DNA of 64,000 nt, from NCBI GenBank assembly GCA_934646835.1, contig CAKUES010000004.1, positions 79,740 through 143,739 on the forward strand. Direction: 5' to 3'. The DNA comes from an uncultured Coriobacteriales bacterium (GTDB taxonomy: Bacteria > Actinomycetota > Coriobacteriia > Coriobacteriales > QAMH01). Shown one piece after another: positions 54,083 to 61,591 of the stretch; positions within the stretch are counted from its first letter, which is position 1; each line of letters starts with the position of its first letter. The notes under the pieces were generated by a model. The model made no database searches and was not told the DNA's origin. It saw only the letters and a program-made list of their open reading frames with translations. Position numbers and translations under genes: made by a program.

Positions 54083-54164
54083 CCTTGTGCGCATATGACC
54101 AGGTCTTTTCCGTTCAAAACCTTTGCGGTTTGAACGGAAAAGACCTGGTCATATGCGCACAAGG
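54083..54164. repeat. Inverted dimer repeat, family GACCAGGTCTTTTCC
   Basis: Perfect 36-bp arms (54083-54118 and 54129-54164) flank a 10-bp loop. Each arm holds CATATGACCAGGTC and TTTTCCGTTCAAA. Diverged single arms are at 46191-46219 and about 32160-32182. Confidence 0.85.
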
Positions 54165-54183
54165 AGGGCAAGAGCCGCCTCCC

Positions 54184-54747
54184 CTATTCCTGCTGGCCTT
54201 TGCGCAGCTCGGCGCTCGCGCGCATGGCGTCGAGCGCAGCGCGGCGGATCCTCGGGTCCTCGATGCCGGCGACTTGACGCTCGATATCGGCCTCCTCCTC
54301 CGGCGTCAACGCGACGGGGTCGCCCTTGAAGTGCATGTCCTCGTCAAGCAGCTGCTGCTCGACGGGCACGTCGCAGGCGCGCTTGCCGCGGTACTTCTCC
54401 TTGCTGGCGGCAAAGCGCAGGCGCTTGATGGGCTCGGGGTCCTGACCGCTGTAGCCGTCGGCCCCAGTGATCGCTATGTTCATCTTCAAGCGCAAAAGCT
54501 CGCACTGCAGGCCGAGCTCGGTTGCCCAGATGTTCGCGTCGACGTAGATGACGACCTGCGAGCCGGCTGTCTCCGGGACGGTGTAGACGGCGTCGGTGTG
54601 CGAGACGGCGGCGGGGTCTGCGACCTTGCGCCAGATGTCGTTGTTGCGAGCGGAGAGCACCATCTCGGGCTGGCGGCGACGCACCTCGCCGAGCATGCTG
54701 AGCATGCCCTCGCCCAATCCCGTGCCACCTGCGCGGATCTCGGCCAT
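54184..54747 (-). CDS. dciA: DUF721 protein, DciA-like helicase loader candidate
   Basis: A 187-residue protein with a DUF721/DciA-like N-terminal region (LGEGMLSMLGEVRRRQPEMVLSARNNDIWRKVADP, then VVIYVDANIWATELGLQCELLRLKMN). A charged C-terminal tail of about 70 residues follows. In mycobacteria the DciA gene lies between recF and gyrB and its product loads the replicative helicase DnaB; the position here is the same. The ATG at 54747 follows AAAGGGGC and lies 15 nt after the recF stop. Confidence 0.8.
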   Translation of the reverse strand: MAEIRAGGTGLGEGMLSMLGEVRRRQPEMVLSARNNDIWRKVADPAAVSHTDAVYTVPETAGSQVVIYVDANIWATELGLQCELLRLKMNIAITGADGYSGQDPEPIKRLRFAASKEKYRGKRACDVPVEQQLLDEDMHFKGDPVALTPEEEADIERQVAGIEDPRIRRAALDAMRASAELRKGQQE

Positions 54748-54762
54748 GTCGCCCCTTTCGCC

Positions 54763-55941
54763 CTAGTACTGCCTTTTGGTCCCCTCGATGGGGAGCTCTA
54801 TCACCTGGGCCTGCTCGAGAAGCCCCTGGGAGAAGTATCCCAGATTCGTGGTCGTGATGAAGGTCTGGGTGCTGCGGTCGATAAACGCCGTCAGCGCATC
54901 GCGGCGGCGCGCGTCGAGCTCGCTCATGACGTCGTCGAGTAAGAGCACGGGCGCGTTGCCGGTGAACTCCCTCACCAGCTCGACCTCCGCGAGCTTTTCC
55001 GCCAGCACGATCGTGCGCTGCTGGCCCTGGCTCGCAAACAGGCGCGCGTTGCGCCCGTTGACGAAGAAGGCTATCTCGTCCTTATGCGGTCCGACGAGCG
55101 AGGTCTTGCGGCTCAGTTCCTGCGCAGCAAGACGTCTCGAGGCCTCCTCGAGCTTGGCCTGGACCTCTTCGACGGCAAGCCCCTCTGCATCCGCACACGA
55201 CGCGAGCTGCTCGAGCGACTGGGCATCGGGGCGCTGGCGCCCTGCCCCGTCAAAGCGCATCCAGCTGGGGACATAGGCGCACTCGAGGCGCTCCCCGTCC
55301 GCAAGCTGCGCGTAGATGGCACCCAAGTGCTCCGCCAGGCGGGAGAACAGACGCATGCGGTTCACCGTGAGGCGCGCGCCGTTGACTGCGGCGCTCTCGT
55401 CCCAGCTCTCGAAGAGCGGGCCTGCGTGGACCTCGCTTTTGATCAGCAGGTTGCGCTGGCGCAAGGCGGCGCTGTAGTCCGCCTTGATAGCCCCGTAGGT
55501 CTTGGAAAGCTGGACCGCCAAGCCGTCGACGGCGTCGCGGCGCAAGGCGGAGGACCCCTTCACCATCTGCAGGTGGTCGGGGATAAACAAGACGCTCGGG
55601 CAAGTGCCGCGCACACCGGAGGCTGCACGTTTCTTCCCGTTGACCTCGTAGCTGCGCTTTCCCTGCGACACGGACAGCTTGTGGGTGACGCTGCGCTTTT
55701 CTGCCACATCCACGAGCTCGGCCTTGATGCAAGCCGCTGGTGCGTCCCAGCTCACGACCTCGGCCCAGCCGGGCTTGCGAAAGGACTCCCCCGCCGTCAG
55801 CAGCTGTATGCCCTCGATGATGTTGGTCTTGCCAACGGCGTTGGGGCCGACGAGCACGACGAGGTGCCCCAAGCCGGAAAGCTCCAGGTGGCTGTAACCG
55901 CGATATTCGTCGAAGCGTATGTTGTCGATCGACAGCGCCAC
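54763..55941 (-). CDS. recF: DNA replication and repair protein RecF
   Basis: A 392-residue SMC-like ATPase in recombinational repair of gaps. Walker A GPNAVGKTN is at about 32-40, the ABC signature region is in SQGQQRTIVLAEKLAEVE, and Walker B is PVLLLDDVMSELD. The start is GTG at 55941, 15 nt downstream of the dnaN stop codon; a weak TTAAGGG precedes it. Part of the dnaA-dnaN-recF-dciA set. Confidence 0.95.
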   Translation of the reverse strand: MALSIDNIRFDEYRGYSHLELSGLGHLVVLVGPNAVGKTNIIEGIQLLTAGESFRKPGWAEVVSWDAPAACIKAELVDVAEKRSVTHKLSVSQGKRSYEVNGKKRAASGVRGTCPSVLFIPDHLQMVKGSSALRRDAVDGLAVQLSKTYGAIKADYSAALRQRNLLIKSEVHAGPLFESWDESAAVNGARLTVNRMRLFSRLAEHLGAIYAQLADGERLECAYVPSWMRFDGAGRQRPDAQSLEQLASCADAEGLAVEEVQAKLEEASRRLAAQELSRKTSLVGPHKDEIAFFVNGRNARLFASQGQQRTIVLAEKLAEVELVREFTGNAPVLLLDDVMSELDARRRDALTAFIDRSTQTFITTTNLGYFSQGLLEQAQVIELPIEGTKRQY

Positions 55942-55956
55942 TGCGCGACGCAGCCC

Positions 55957-57057
55957 TTAAGCCAGGCGGACCGGCATGGCGAGGTACAGGAAGCCGTCGT
56001 CGTCGGCAGGCTTGAGGATGCCGGGCTTGAGGCTTGTCTGCAGCTCGATCACGACGTCGCCGTCGATGGAGGTCAGGCCGTCGAGCAGGTACTGGTGGTT
56101 GAAGGCGATTTCCATGCTCTCGCCGTCGATGGCCGCATCCATGCCCGCCTTGGATGCGCCGACGTCTTGGGTCTTGGCGCTCACGGACACGCGCTGCTCG
56201 TCGATATCGAAGTCGAAGCGCACGGGAGTATGTGCCTGGGCGAGCAAGCTCACGCGCTTGACGCAGGAGACGAGCTCTGCCGCGCCAAGACGCACGCTGC
56301 AGGCGCAGCCCTTGGGCAGCAGCTGGCGGTAGTTGGGGTAGGTACCCTCGATCTTGCGGCTGACGAAGACGCAGGCGCCAAAGGAGAACACGATCTGGTT
56401 CTCGGAGAAGCCGATCTTGACCGTGTCGTAGGAAGCAGCAAGCTTGGCGACATCCTCGAAGATGCGGCCAGGCACGATCGCCTGGAAGGGCTCGTAGGGC
56501 TCCTCCGCGTCGATGCTCATGTCGCCGATGGCGAGGCGGTAGCTGTCCGTTGCGACAAGGCGCACCTTGTCCTCCTCGACGCTGAAGAGGATGCCGGTGA
56601 GGATGGCGCGGCTCTCGTCGCGGCTCACCGCCTTGCCGACCTTCTTCACGACATCGGCGAGCTTCTTGGTCGGCAAGACGACCTCGGTGCCAGCGTCGAC
56701 CTGCGGGAAGTACGGGAAGTCGACGGGGTTGAGCGTAGAGAGGGTGAAGGCGCTGTCCATGCAGCTGATGATCACCTGGTCGCCGTCTGTCGCCACCGTG
56801 ATGGCGGCATCAGGCAGGGACTTGGCGATGTCGTTGAAGAGCTTGCCGGGGATGACCGTGCGACCAGGGTCTGCGACGTCGGCGACGACGGAGTGCTTGA
56901 TCGAGATCTCAAGGTCGGTGGTCTGGAAGGTCACCGAGCTGTCCTCCGCACTCACGAGTATGCCGCTCAAGATGGGCAGCGTAGAGCGAGAGCTCATGCC
57001 CTTGGAAACGATATTCAATACTTCGTTGAGTTCGCTTTTGGCTATGTTGAACCTCAT
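55957..57057 (-). CDS. dnaN: DNA polymerase III beta sliding clamp
   Basis: A 366-residue clamp of three repeated domains. N-terminal MRFNIAKSELNEVLNIVSKG and C-terminal YLLDGLTSIDGDVVIELQTSLKPGILKP, YLAMPVRL are typical, including the final Met-Pro-x-Arg pocket that binds clamp-binding motifs. The ATG at 57057 follows GGGGAGACG. It is separated from dnaA by 280 bp that look like part of the origin. Confidence 0.96.
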   Translation of the reverse strand: MRFNIAKSELNEVLNIVSKGMSSRSTLPILSGILVSAEDSSVTFQTTDLEISIKHSVVADVADPGRTVIPGKLFNDIAKSLPDAAITVATDGDQVIISCMDSAFTLSTLNPVDFPYFPQVDAGTEVVLPTKKLADVVKKVGKAVSRDESRAILTGILFSVEEDKVRLVATDSYRLAIGDMSIDAEEPYEPFQAIVPGRIFEDVAKLAASYDTVKIGFSENQIVFSFGACVFVSRKIEGTYPNYRQLLPKGCACSVRLGAAELVSCVKRVSLLAQAHTPVRFDFDIDEQRVSVSAKTQDVGASKAGMDAAIDGESMEIAFNHQYLLDGLTSIDGDVVIELQTSLKPGILKPADDDGFLYLAMPVRLA

Positions 57058-57095
57058 GTCTGCGTCTCCCCTATCTTCGGGACTTCCTCGCCCGT

Positions 57096-57298
57096 GTTAT
57101 TTATTAAATATATTTATATATACATTTAGTAGTAGTAATAAAGCAGGTGGAAATGTGGATGACCCGCGTTGTCCCTGCTCAGCGTACCTGTTTGCGTCAA
57201 CACGAATGTTGACAACAGCTTAATGAGTCCACAAGCGGTTTTCCACTGTTTCCACCTTCCCACGACCCCTCAACAGGTTCTCCACGAGTTTATCCCCA
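57096..57298. other. Second origin part between dnaA and dnaN: unwinding region, DnaA-trios, DnaA boxes
   Basis: On the plus strand, an AT-only-type stretch (57096-57126) is followed by trios TAG TAG TAG TAA TAA (57127-57141), a short GC-richer spacer and TGTGGATGA (57154-57162), one mismatch from the DnaA box complement. More box-like sites follow: TTTTCCACT (57239-57247), TTCTCCACG (about 57279) and TTATCCCCA (57290-57298). The order AT-rich, trio, spacer, box matches the basal unwinding system described for Bacillus subtilis, where it also lies between dnaA and dnaN. Confidence 0.75.
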
Positions 57299-57337
57299 TG
57301 GTGAGACACGGTTGAGGGGTGCGCTTCTCCCCAGCTT

Positions 57338-58966
57338 TTAACACCTTTCCTTGATCCTGGCGCGCAGCTCCTCGAGCGTGTCGTAGAGCAGGCGGTTTTC
57401 CTGCTGGTCCGCCTCGATCTTCTTCACGCTGTGCATGACCGTCGTGTGGTCTCGCCCACCGAACTTCTTGCCGATGGTCTCGAGGCTGTCGTTGGTCATG
57501 TAGCGGCACAGGTAGATTGCGATGTGGCGCGGCTGCGTGATGCTCTTGGAGCGCTTGGAGCTGATGATGTCCTCGTGTGAGATCTTGAAGTGGCGCTCCA
57601 CCTCCGCCTGGATGGCGGCGATGGTGACCTTCGCATCGGAGATGTCGGGGAAGAAGTCCTGCAAGATCTCCTGGGCCTCGTCCACGGTGATGTCGGGCTT
57701 GTGCGTGAGGTTCATGTTGCCGATGAGCCTCGTGATCGCTCCTTCCATCTCGCGGATGTTCGTGCCCGCGCTCTCTGCCAGCCAGCTCAAGACGTTTTCC
57801 GGGATGAGGCCGGTGAAGGTCGTGGACTGCTGCACGCGCTGGTAGGTGTTGCGGATGATGGCCAGGCGCGTCTCGTAGTCGGGCGGCTTGACGTCGACGA
57901 GCATGCCGCTCACAAAGCGGCTGCGCATGCGCTCGTCCATGTCGATGTCCTTGGGCGCGCGGTCAGCGGACAGCACAACCTGCTTGTTGCGGTTGATCAT
58001 CTCGTTGAAGATGTTGAAGAGCTGGTTGATCGTCTCGTCCTTGCCCTCCAAGTACTGCACGTCGTCTACGAGCAAGACATCTGCGTTGTGATACTTCGCG
58101 TTGAAGTCCGCCCACCTGTTGCGCTGCGTTGCCTCGACGTAGTCGTTGAGGAAGTCGTTCGCACTTACGTAGCGCGTCGCCATGTTGGGGTAGTTGTTCT
58201 GAACATAGTTGGCGATGGACACGAGCAGGTGCGTCTTGCCCAGGCCGCTTTTGCCGTAGATGAACAGTGGGTTGTACGCGGTGCCGGGCTGCTCGGCGAC
58301 GGCGAGCGCCGCGCCGTGGGCGAACTTGTTCGAGACGCCGACGACGAAGGTGTCGAAGGTGCACTTCGAGAAGAGCGCCTCGTTGCCTGCCCTGCTCTGT
58401 GCGATTGCCTGCTGCGGATTGGGCTGTGCGACCTGCTGCTGTGCGGGCTGCGCGGCTTGCGGCTGGTGGCCGGGAAGGTCGCTTAGCTGCACGTAGGTGT
58501 TCATAAAATCAGGCGTGCTGCTTGCGGGTTGTGCCGCTTGCGGCTGTTGGGCGGGTTCCTGCTCGATAAACGACGGGACGACAAACGGCGTCGAGGTGCT
58601 CGTCGCGGGCTCCGCTGCCTGCTGGGCCGGCTGCTGCACCACAGGCTGGGCCTGAACGGGTGCCGCTGCCTGCGCGGGTGCAGCCTGCGCGGCAGGTGCC
58701 GCCTGCTGGGCGTTGCCTGCGGGGTTGGAGACGACCTGCACCATGTAGGCGACGCCGCTCACGCTTTGCGCGGCGGCGGTGATCTCTTCCAGGTAGTTCA
58801 TGCGAACCCAGCTCTCAACCTGCTCGCCTGCGGCAAGGAGGATGAACTGGTCGCCAAAGACGCCGAGTGCGTGCAGCTGCGGCAGGAAGAAGTTCTTCGG
58901 GTCCGTTGGCGGGACATTGTCGAGCAAGACGGCAAGCACCCTGCTCCAAAGCTCGTCTTTATCCAT
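57338..58966 (-). CDS. dnaA: Chromosomal replication initiator DnaA
   Basis: A 542-residue AAA+ initiator. Domain I spans 1-80. A long Gln/Ala/Pro-rich domain II linker covers about 81-195. The AAA+ module has Walker A GKSGLGKTH (238-246) and Walker B VLLVDDVQYLEGKD, and domain IV has the DnaA signature GRDHTTVMHSVKKIE. The linker is longer than in many Gram-positives and resembles the linker of the protein encoded just upstream. ATG 58966 lies 3 nt after that gene's stop, with its ribosome-binding site in the upstream coding end. Confidence 0.97.
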   Translation of the reverse strand: MDKDELWSRVLAVLLDNVPPTDPKNFFLPQLHALGVFGDQFILLAAGEQVESWVRMNYLEEITAAAQSVSGVAYMVQVVSNPAGNAQQAAPAAQAAPAQAAAPVQAQPVVQQPAQQAAEPATSTSTPFVVPSFIEQEPAQQPQAAQPASSTPDFMNTYVQLSDLPGHQPQAAQPAQQQVAQPNPQQAIAQSRAGNEALFSKCTFDTFVVGVSNKFAHGAALAVAEQPGTAYNPLFIYGKSGLGKTHLLVSIANYVQNNYPNMATRYVSANDFLNDYVEATQRNRWADFNAKYHNADVLLVDDVQYLEGKDETINQLFNIFNEMINRNKQVVLSADRAPKDIDMDERMRSRFVSGMLVDVKPPDYETRLAIIRNTYQRVQQSTTFTGLIPENVLSWLAESAGTNIREMEGAITRLIGNMNLTHKPDITVDEAQEILQDFFPDISDAKVTIAAIQAEVERHFKISHEDIISSKRSKSITQPRHIAIYLCRYMTNDSLETIGKKFGGRDHTTVMHSVKKIEADQQENRLLYDTLEELRARIKERC

Positions 58967-58969
58967 CTA

Positions 58970-60004
58970 CTACACCTGCTCTCTCAAAACCTGCTGACCG
59001 AGCTGGGTGAGGATGCGCTTTCCCTTGTGGGAGGCGTCCTGCATCAGGTAGCCGGCTTGTTCCAGCTTCTCCAGCTTGCGAAACGCCGTCGTGGTGGCAA
59101 CGCCGAGTGACGTGGCGACGTCGGTCGGGCCGATGCTGCCTTCTGTGGCGAGTATGAGGATGTTGGCTTCGTCCTCTGCGAGGAAGCTGACGCCTTGGGC
59201 AGGCTGCATGGCCGGCGTCATGTATGCGGGCGTCTGTGCGGCCGCACCCATGGGCATTTGGTTCATGCCGCCCATTTGCTGCATGCCGGCTGCCATCTGG
59301 GGCTGCTGGCCAAAAGCGGGCTGCTGTCCCATCTGCTGTTGCTGCTGCCAAGCGCCCGGCATACCCTGCTGCGGCTGCATGCCCTGCTGCGCGTGCTGCT
59401 GCATGGACTGCGCCTGGACGTATCCTTGCTGAATCTGCTGCGGCGTCTGCGCATAGTGCGCCTGCTGGTTGGGAACGCTCACGACAGGGGATTCCTGGTA
59501 GACGACCGGCGGTTGGCTCATGGCGTTGGGGTCGACGGCGATGGTCACGACGGCGCCGTCGCAGATGTTGTCCTCGATCACCAAGCGGCCGTTGGAGAAC
59601 TTGAGGTACTCCTTCACCATGGGAAGACCGCTTCCCACGCCGCGGATGTAGCTTTTCATCTCGCTGGTCGCGCTCGAAAAGCCCGGGAGCTGTGCTCGGT
59701 CCTTGTTGTCGATTCCCGGACCCTGGTCCGCGAAGCGGATTGTGCACCCGTGGTCCATGATGCTCACGGTGATCTCTTTGAACTGCGCATGGATGAAGTT
59801 CTCGGAGACCTCGCGGATGACGGTGTAGGGAATGACGCCGCCGAGCGAGGCGGCCATCTCATAGGTGGTCGACGCGATCTTGTCTATATATGACGCGACG
59901 TCTGACGGTGGAATCTCCACCATTCTCGGTGCGGAAAGGAGATCGTCGTATGCGGCGATCCTGGCTACCTGTGTTGCTGTTAAGGGTTCGTTTTCTGGCG
60001 CCAC
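58970..60004 (-). CDS. GHKL-type ATPase / winged-helix protein encoded directly upstream of dnaA
   Basis: A 344-residue protein of unknown function. Residues 50-160 form a histidine-kinase-like (GHKL) ATPase: N box REVSENFIHA with Glu65 and Asn69, G1 FADQGPGID (91-99), G2 RGVGSGLPMVK (121-131). No HisKA or phospho-acceptor domain and no membrane helix is seen, so it is more like SpoIIAB/RsbW-type ATPases than a sensor kinase. Residues 161-275 are a Gln/Met/Ala-rich linker. Residues 276-344 look like a MarR-type winged helix (IGPTDVATSLGVATTTAFRKLEKLEQAGYL). The start is GTG at 60004 behind AAAGGAGGAG. It is read with dnaA (3-nt gap) and starts at the edge of the origin, which suggests a nucleotide-dependent DNA-binding regulator of initiation or of dnaA expression; this is inference. 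Confidence 0.85.
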   Translation of the reverse strand: MAPENEPLTATQVARIAAYDDLLSAPRMVEIPPSDVASYIDKIASTTYEMAASLGGVIPYTVIREVSENFIHAQFKEITVSIMDHGCTIRFADQGPGIDNKDRAQLPGFSSATSEMKSYIRGVGSGLPMVKEYLKFSNGRLVIEDNICDGAVVTIAVDPNAMSQPPVVYQESPVVSVPNQQAHYAQTPQQIQQGYVQAQSMQQHAQQGMQPQQGMPGAWQQQQQMGQQPAFGQQPQMAAGMQQMGGMNQMPMGAAAQTPAYMTPAMQPAQGVSFLAEDEANILILATEGSIGPTDVATSLGVATTTAFRKLEKLEQAGYLMQDASHKGKRILTQLGQQVLREQV

Positions 60005-60035
60005 CTCTCCTCCTTTCGTTGGTCAAGGTGGGAAA

Positions 60036-60064
60036 AGTTTAGTTTTCCACAAAGAAATCCACAA
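60036..60064 (-). promoter_or_regulatory. Candidate dnaA-operon promoter
   Basis: TTGTGG (60064-60059) and TAAACT (60041-60036), 17 nt apart, end 31 nt before the GTG start. Both hexamers overlap or flank DnaA-box-like sequences, so DnaA autorepression is plausible. Neither hexamer is a strong match. Confidence 0.4.
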
Positions 60065-60606
60065 CCGTTTTTCCCAAATTCGTTGGAATTTACTCGGCCT
60101 TTTCATTTTCTTTCAAGTTATTCCAAGTTTCCCACCGCTATTTACCTGCGGTTTTCCGAGTTATCCACACATCTTTCCACTCATGTTAAAAACTACGGTG
60201 GAAAGCGGAAAGAACGGTGGAAACAAATGGTGAAAAACTAGGTGAAAAGTGAAATGGGGATTTGAAAAGTTAATCCTGAGCGGCGATTTTGCGAGTTTTC
60301 ACCCCTCTTGTTGCGCGGAATCCACAGCATGGAAAGCGGAATGGAAAGCGAAAAGTGGGTTTTCAAGATCAGTGAGGGTGAAAAGCGTCCGGAATCAGCC
60401 TGGAAAAAAGTTTTCCAGAGCAGTTGTTCACCTGCTTTTTAAAGCTATGTGGAAGAAATACACCGAGTTTTCCCCAGCAAATATGCGTTGCGCACAGGGT
60501 TTTCCCCTTTTTCCACAATTTTGGCTCTTTTTTCGGGAGTCGCTTGATTGGATGTGGAGAGAGTGCGTCTGAACGAATTCGAACAATTATCGGCAGATTT
60601 GGGTTC

Positions 60607-60635
60607 TTGACGCACTAGCGGGTCGTAAATATAAT
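60607..60635 (+). promoter_or_regulatory. rpmH operon promoter
   Basis: TTGACG, a 17-nt spacer and TATAAT form a near-perfect sigma-70-type promoter 58 nt before the rpmH start. Confidence 0.85.
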
Positions 60636-60692
60636 TTTGGGGCTTATGTAAACACAAGGGGTTTAGCTAGTCCCCCTAGGAGGAATGCTGTA

Positions 60693-60827
60693 ATGAAACG
60701 TACTTACCAGCCTAATAAGCGCCGTCGCGCAAAGACCCATGGCTTCCGTGCTCGTATGGCCACCAAGAGCGGCCGTGCAGTCCTGAAGGCACGTCGTGCC
60801 AAGGGCCGCAAGCGCCTCACCGTCTAA
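60693..60827 (+). CDS. rpmH: 50S ribosomal protein L34
   Basis: 44 codons giving the standard L34: MKRTYQPNKRRRAKTHGF then RARMATKSGRAVLKARR and RAKGRKRL. The ATG at 60693 has AGGAGG about 10 nt upstream. Too short for many gene callers but unmistakable. The first gene right of the origin, followed by rnpA as in most bacteria. Confidence 0.97.
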   Translation: MKRTYQPNKRRRAKTHGFRARMATKSGRAVLKARRAKGRKRLTV

Positions 60828-60856
60828 AACCGCGGTAGCGCTTGATTGGATAGCCC

Positions 60857-61201
60857 TTGAAGGGCACGGTTAAATCCAAGGATGATATGGAGCGCCTCTT
60901 CCGCGAGGGGAGGCGCTCTTCTTCGTATTTGCTGAACGTACTCTCGCTGCCTTCGCCGTCTGATGACGCGAATATCGGCAGGATGGGGTTCATCGCCGGC
61001 AAGAAGCTCGGCGACGCCCCCTATCGCTGCCGTTGCAAGCGCGTGATGCGTGCGGCAGCTGCGGAGCTCGGTGGTCCTTGGCCCGGTCTTGATGTCGTGT
61101 TCGTCGCCCGCCACAAGGTCGGGCGCGCCAATCACGACAAAGTGCTCAAGGAGATGCGCAAGTGCCTCGACGGCCTTGGGGTGTCGGTAGATGTGCTCTA
61201 G
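60857..61201 (+). CDS. rnpA: Ribonuclease P protein component
   Basis: A 114-residue protein subunit of RNase P. VKSKDDMERLFREGRR at the N-terminus and GFIAGKKLGDAPYR lead to the RNR region. There the usual RN-R-x-K-R reads RCRCKRVMR, so cysteines replace the conserved Asn positions. VVFVARHKVGRANHDKVLKEM is the family C-terminus. The likely start is TTG at 60857, in line with the conserved N-terminus; its ribosome-binding site is weak. Confidence 0.92.
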   Translation: MKGTVKSKDDMERLFREGRRSSSYLLNVLSLPSPSDDANIGRMGFIAGKKLGDAPYRCRCKRVMRAAAAELGGPWPGLDVVFVARHKVGRANHDKVLKEMRKCLDGLGVSVDVL

Positions 61202-61538
61202 CCATTGCGGCTCTGGTTCTCATGAGGCCCCGCAGGGCTTCAAAGAGGAGGACCTCTACGGTGCCCAAGTCGAGGATCCTGACGCACAAGAGGGAGAGCT
61301 CTCCTTTACCGAGCGTCTTGCTCGCCTCCCCAAGCGCGCTTTGATCGGCTTCATCAGGTTCTACCAGCGTGGAATATCCCCGCTCTTCCCCAGGACTTGC
61401 AGGTTTGTTCCAAGCTGCTCTCAGTACGCGGTCGTTGCCGTCACCCGCTATGGCTTTGCCAAGGGTGGTTGGATGGCCCTCAAGAGGCTCGTCAAATGCG
61501 GGCCTTGGCATCCGGGTGGATACGACCCAGTGCCTTGA
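61191..61538 (+). CDS. yidD: Membrane protein insertion efficiency factor YidD
   Basis: A 115-residue protein. Its C-terminal 75 residues are the YidD domain: RALIGFIRFYQRGISPLFPRTCRFVPSCS then RYGFAKGGWMALKRLVKCGPW and HPGGYDPVP, with the three conserved Cys. The 40-residue acidic N-terminal extension is unusual; a later start is possible but no ATG/GTG lies between it and the domain. It overlaps rnpA by 11 nt and lies ahead of yidC, with which it works in membrane insertion. Confidence 0.9.
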   Translation: MCSSHCGSGSHEAPQGFKEEDLYGAQVEDPDAQEGELSFTERLARLPKRALIGFIRFYQRGISPLFPRTCRFVPSCSQYAVVAVTRYGFAKGGWMALKRLVKCGPWHPGGYDPVP

Positions 61539-61591
61539 TTTCGTGTTTTGTTGGCAGGGGTTCGTCCCCATGCTGAGAAGAGGATAGTTAT

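Larger units (their letters stand above)
53848..54183. other. 336-bp gap upstream of gyrB
   Basis: Holds the gyrB promoter region, a leader hairpin GAAGCGCA/TGCGCTTC (53868-53896) just before the ribosome-binding site, and the inverted dimer at 54083-54164. No gene is seen. Confidence 0.6.
60005..60692. other. Origin region oriC, DnaA-box cluster
   Basis: 688 bp without genes between the leftward dnaA operon and rightward rpmH. TTATCCACA (60161-60169) is a perfect DnaA box; TTTTCCACA (60043-60051, 60509-60517) and AAATCCACA (60055-60063) are near matches, and others with TCCACA or TGTGGA occur at about 60319, 60448 and 60553. The DNA is A/T-rich relative to the surrounding genes and full of TGGAAA/TTTCCA. 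The coding strand switches across it. Confidence 0.85.
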
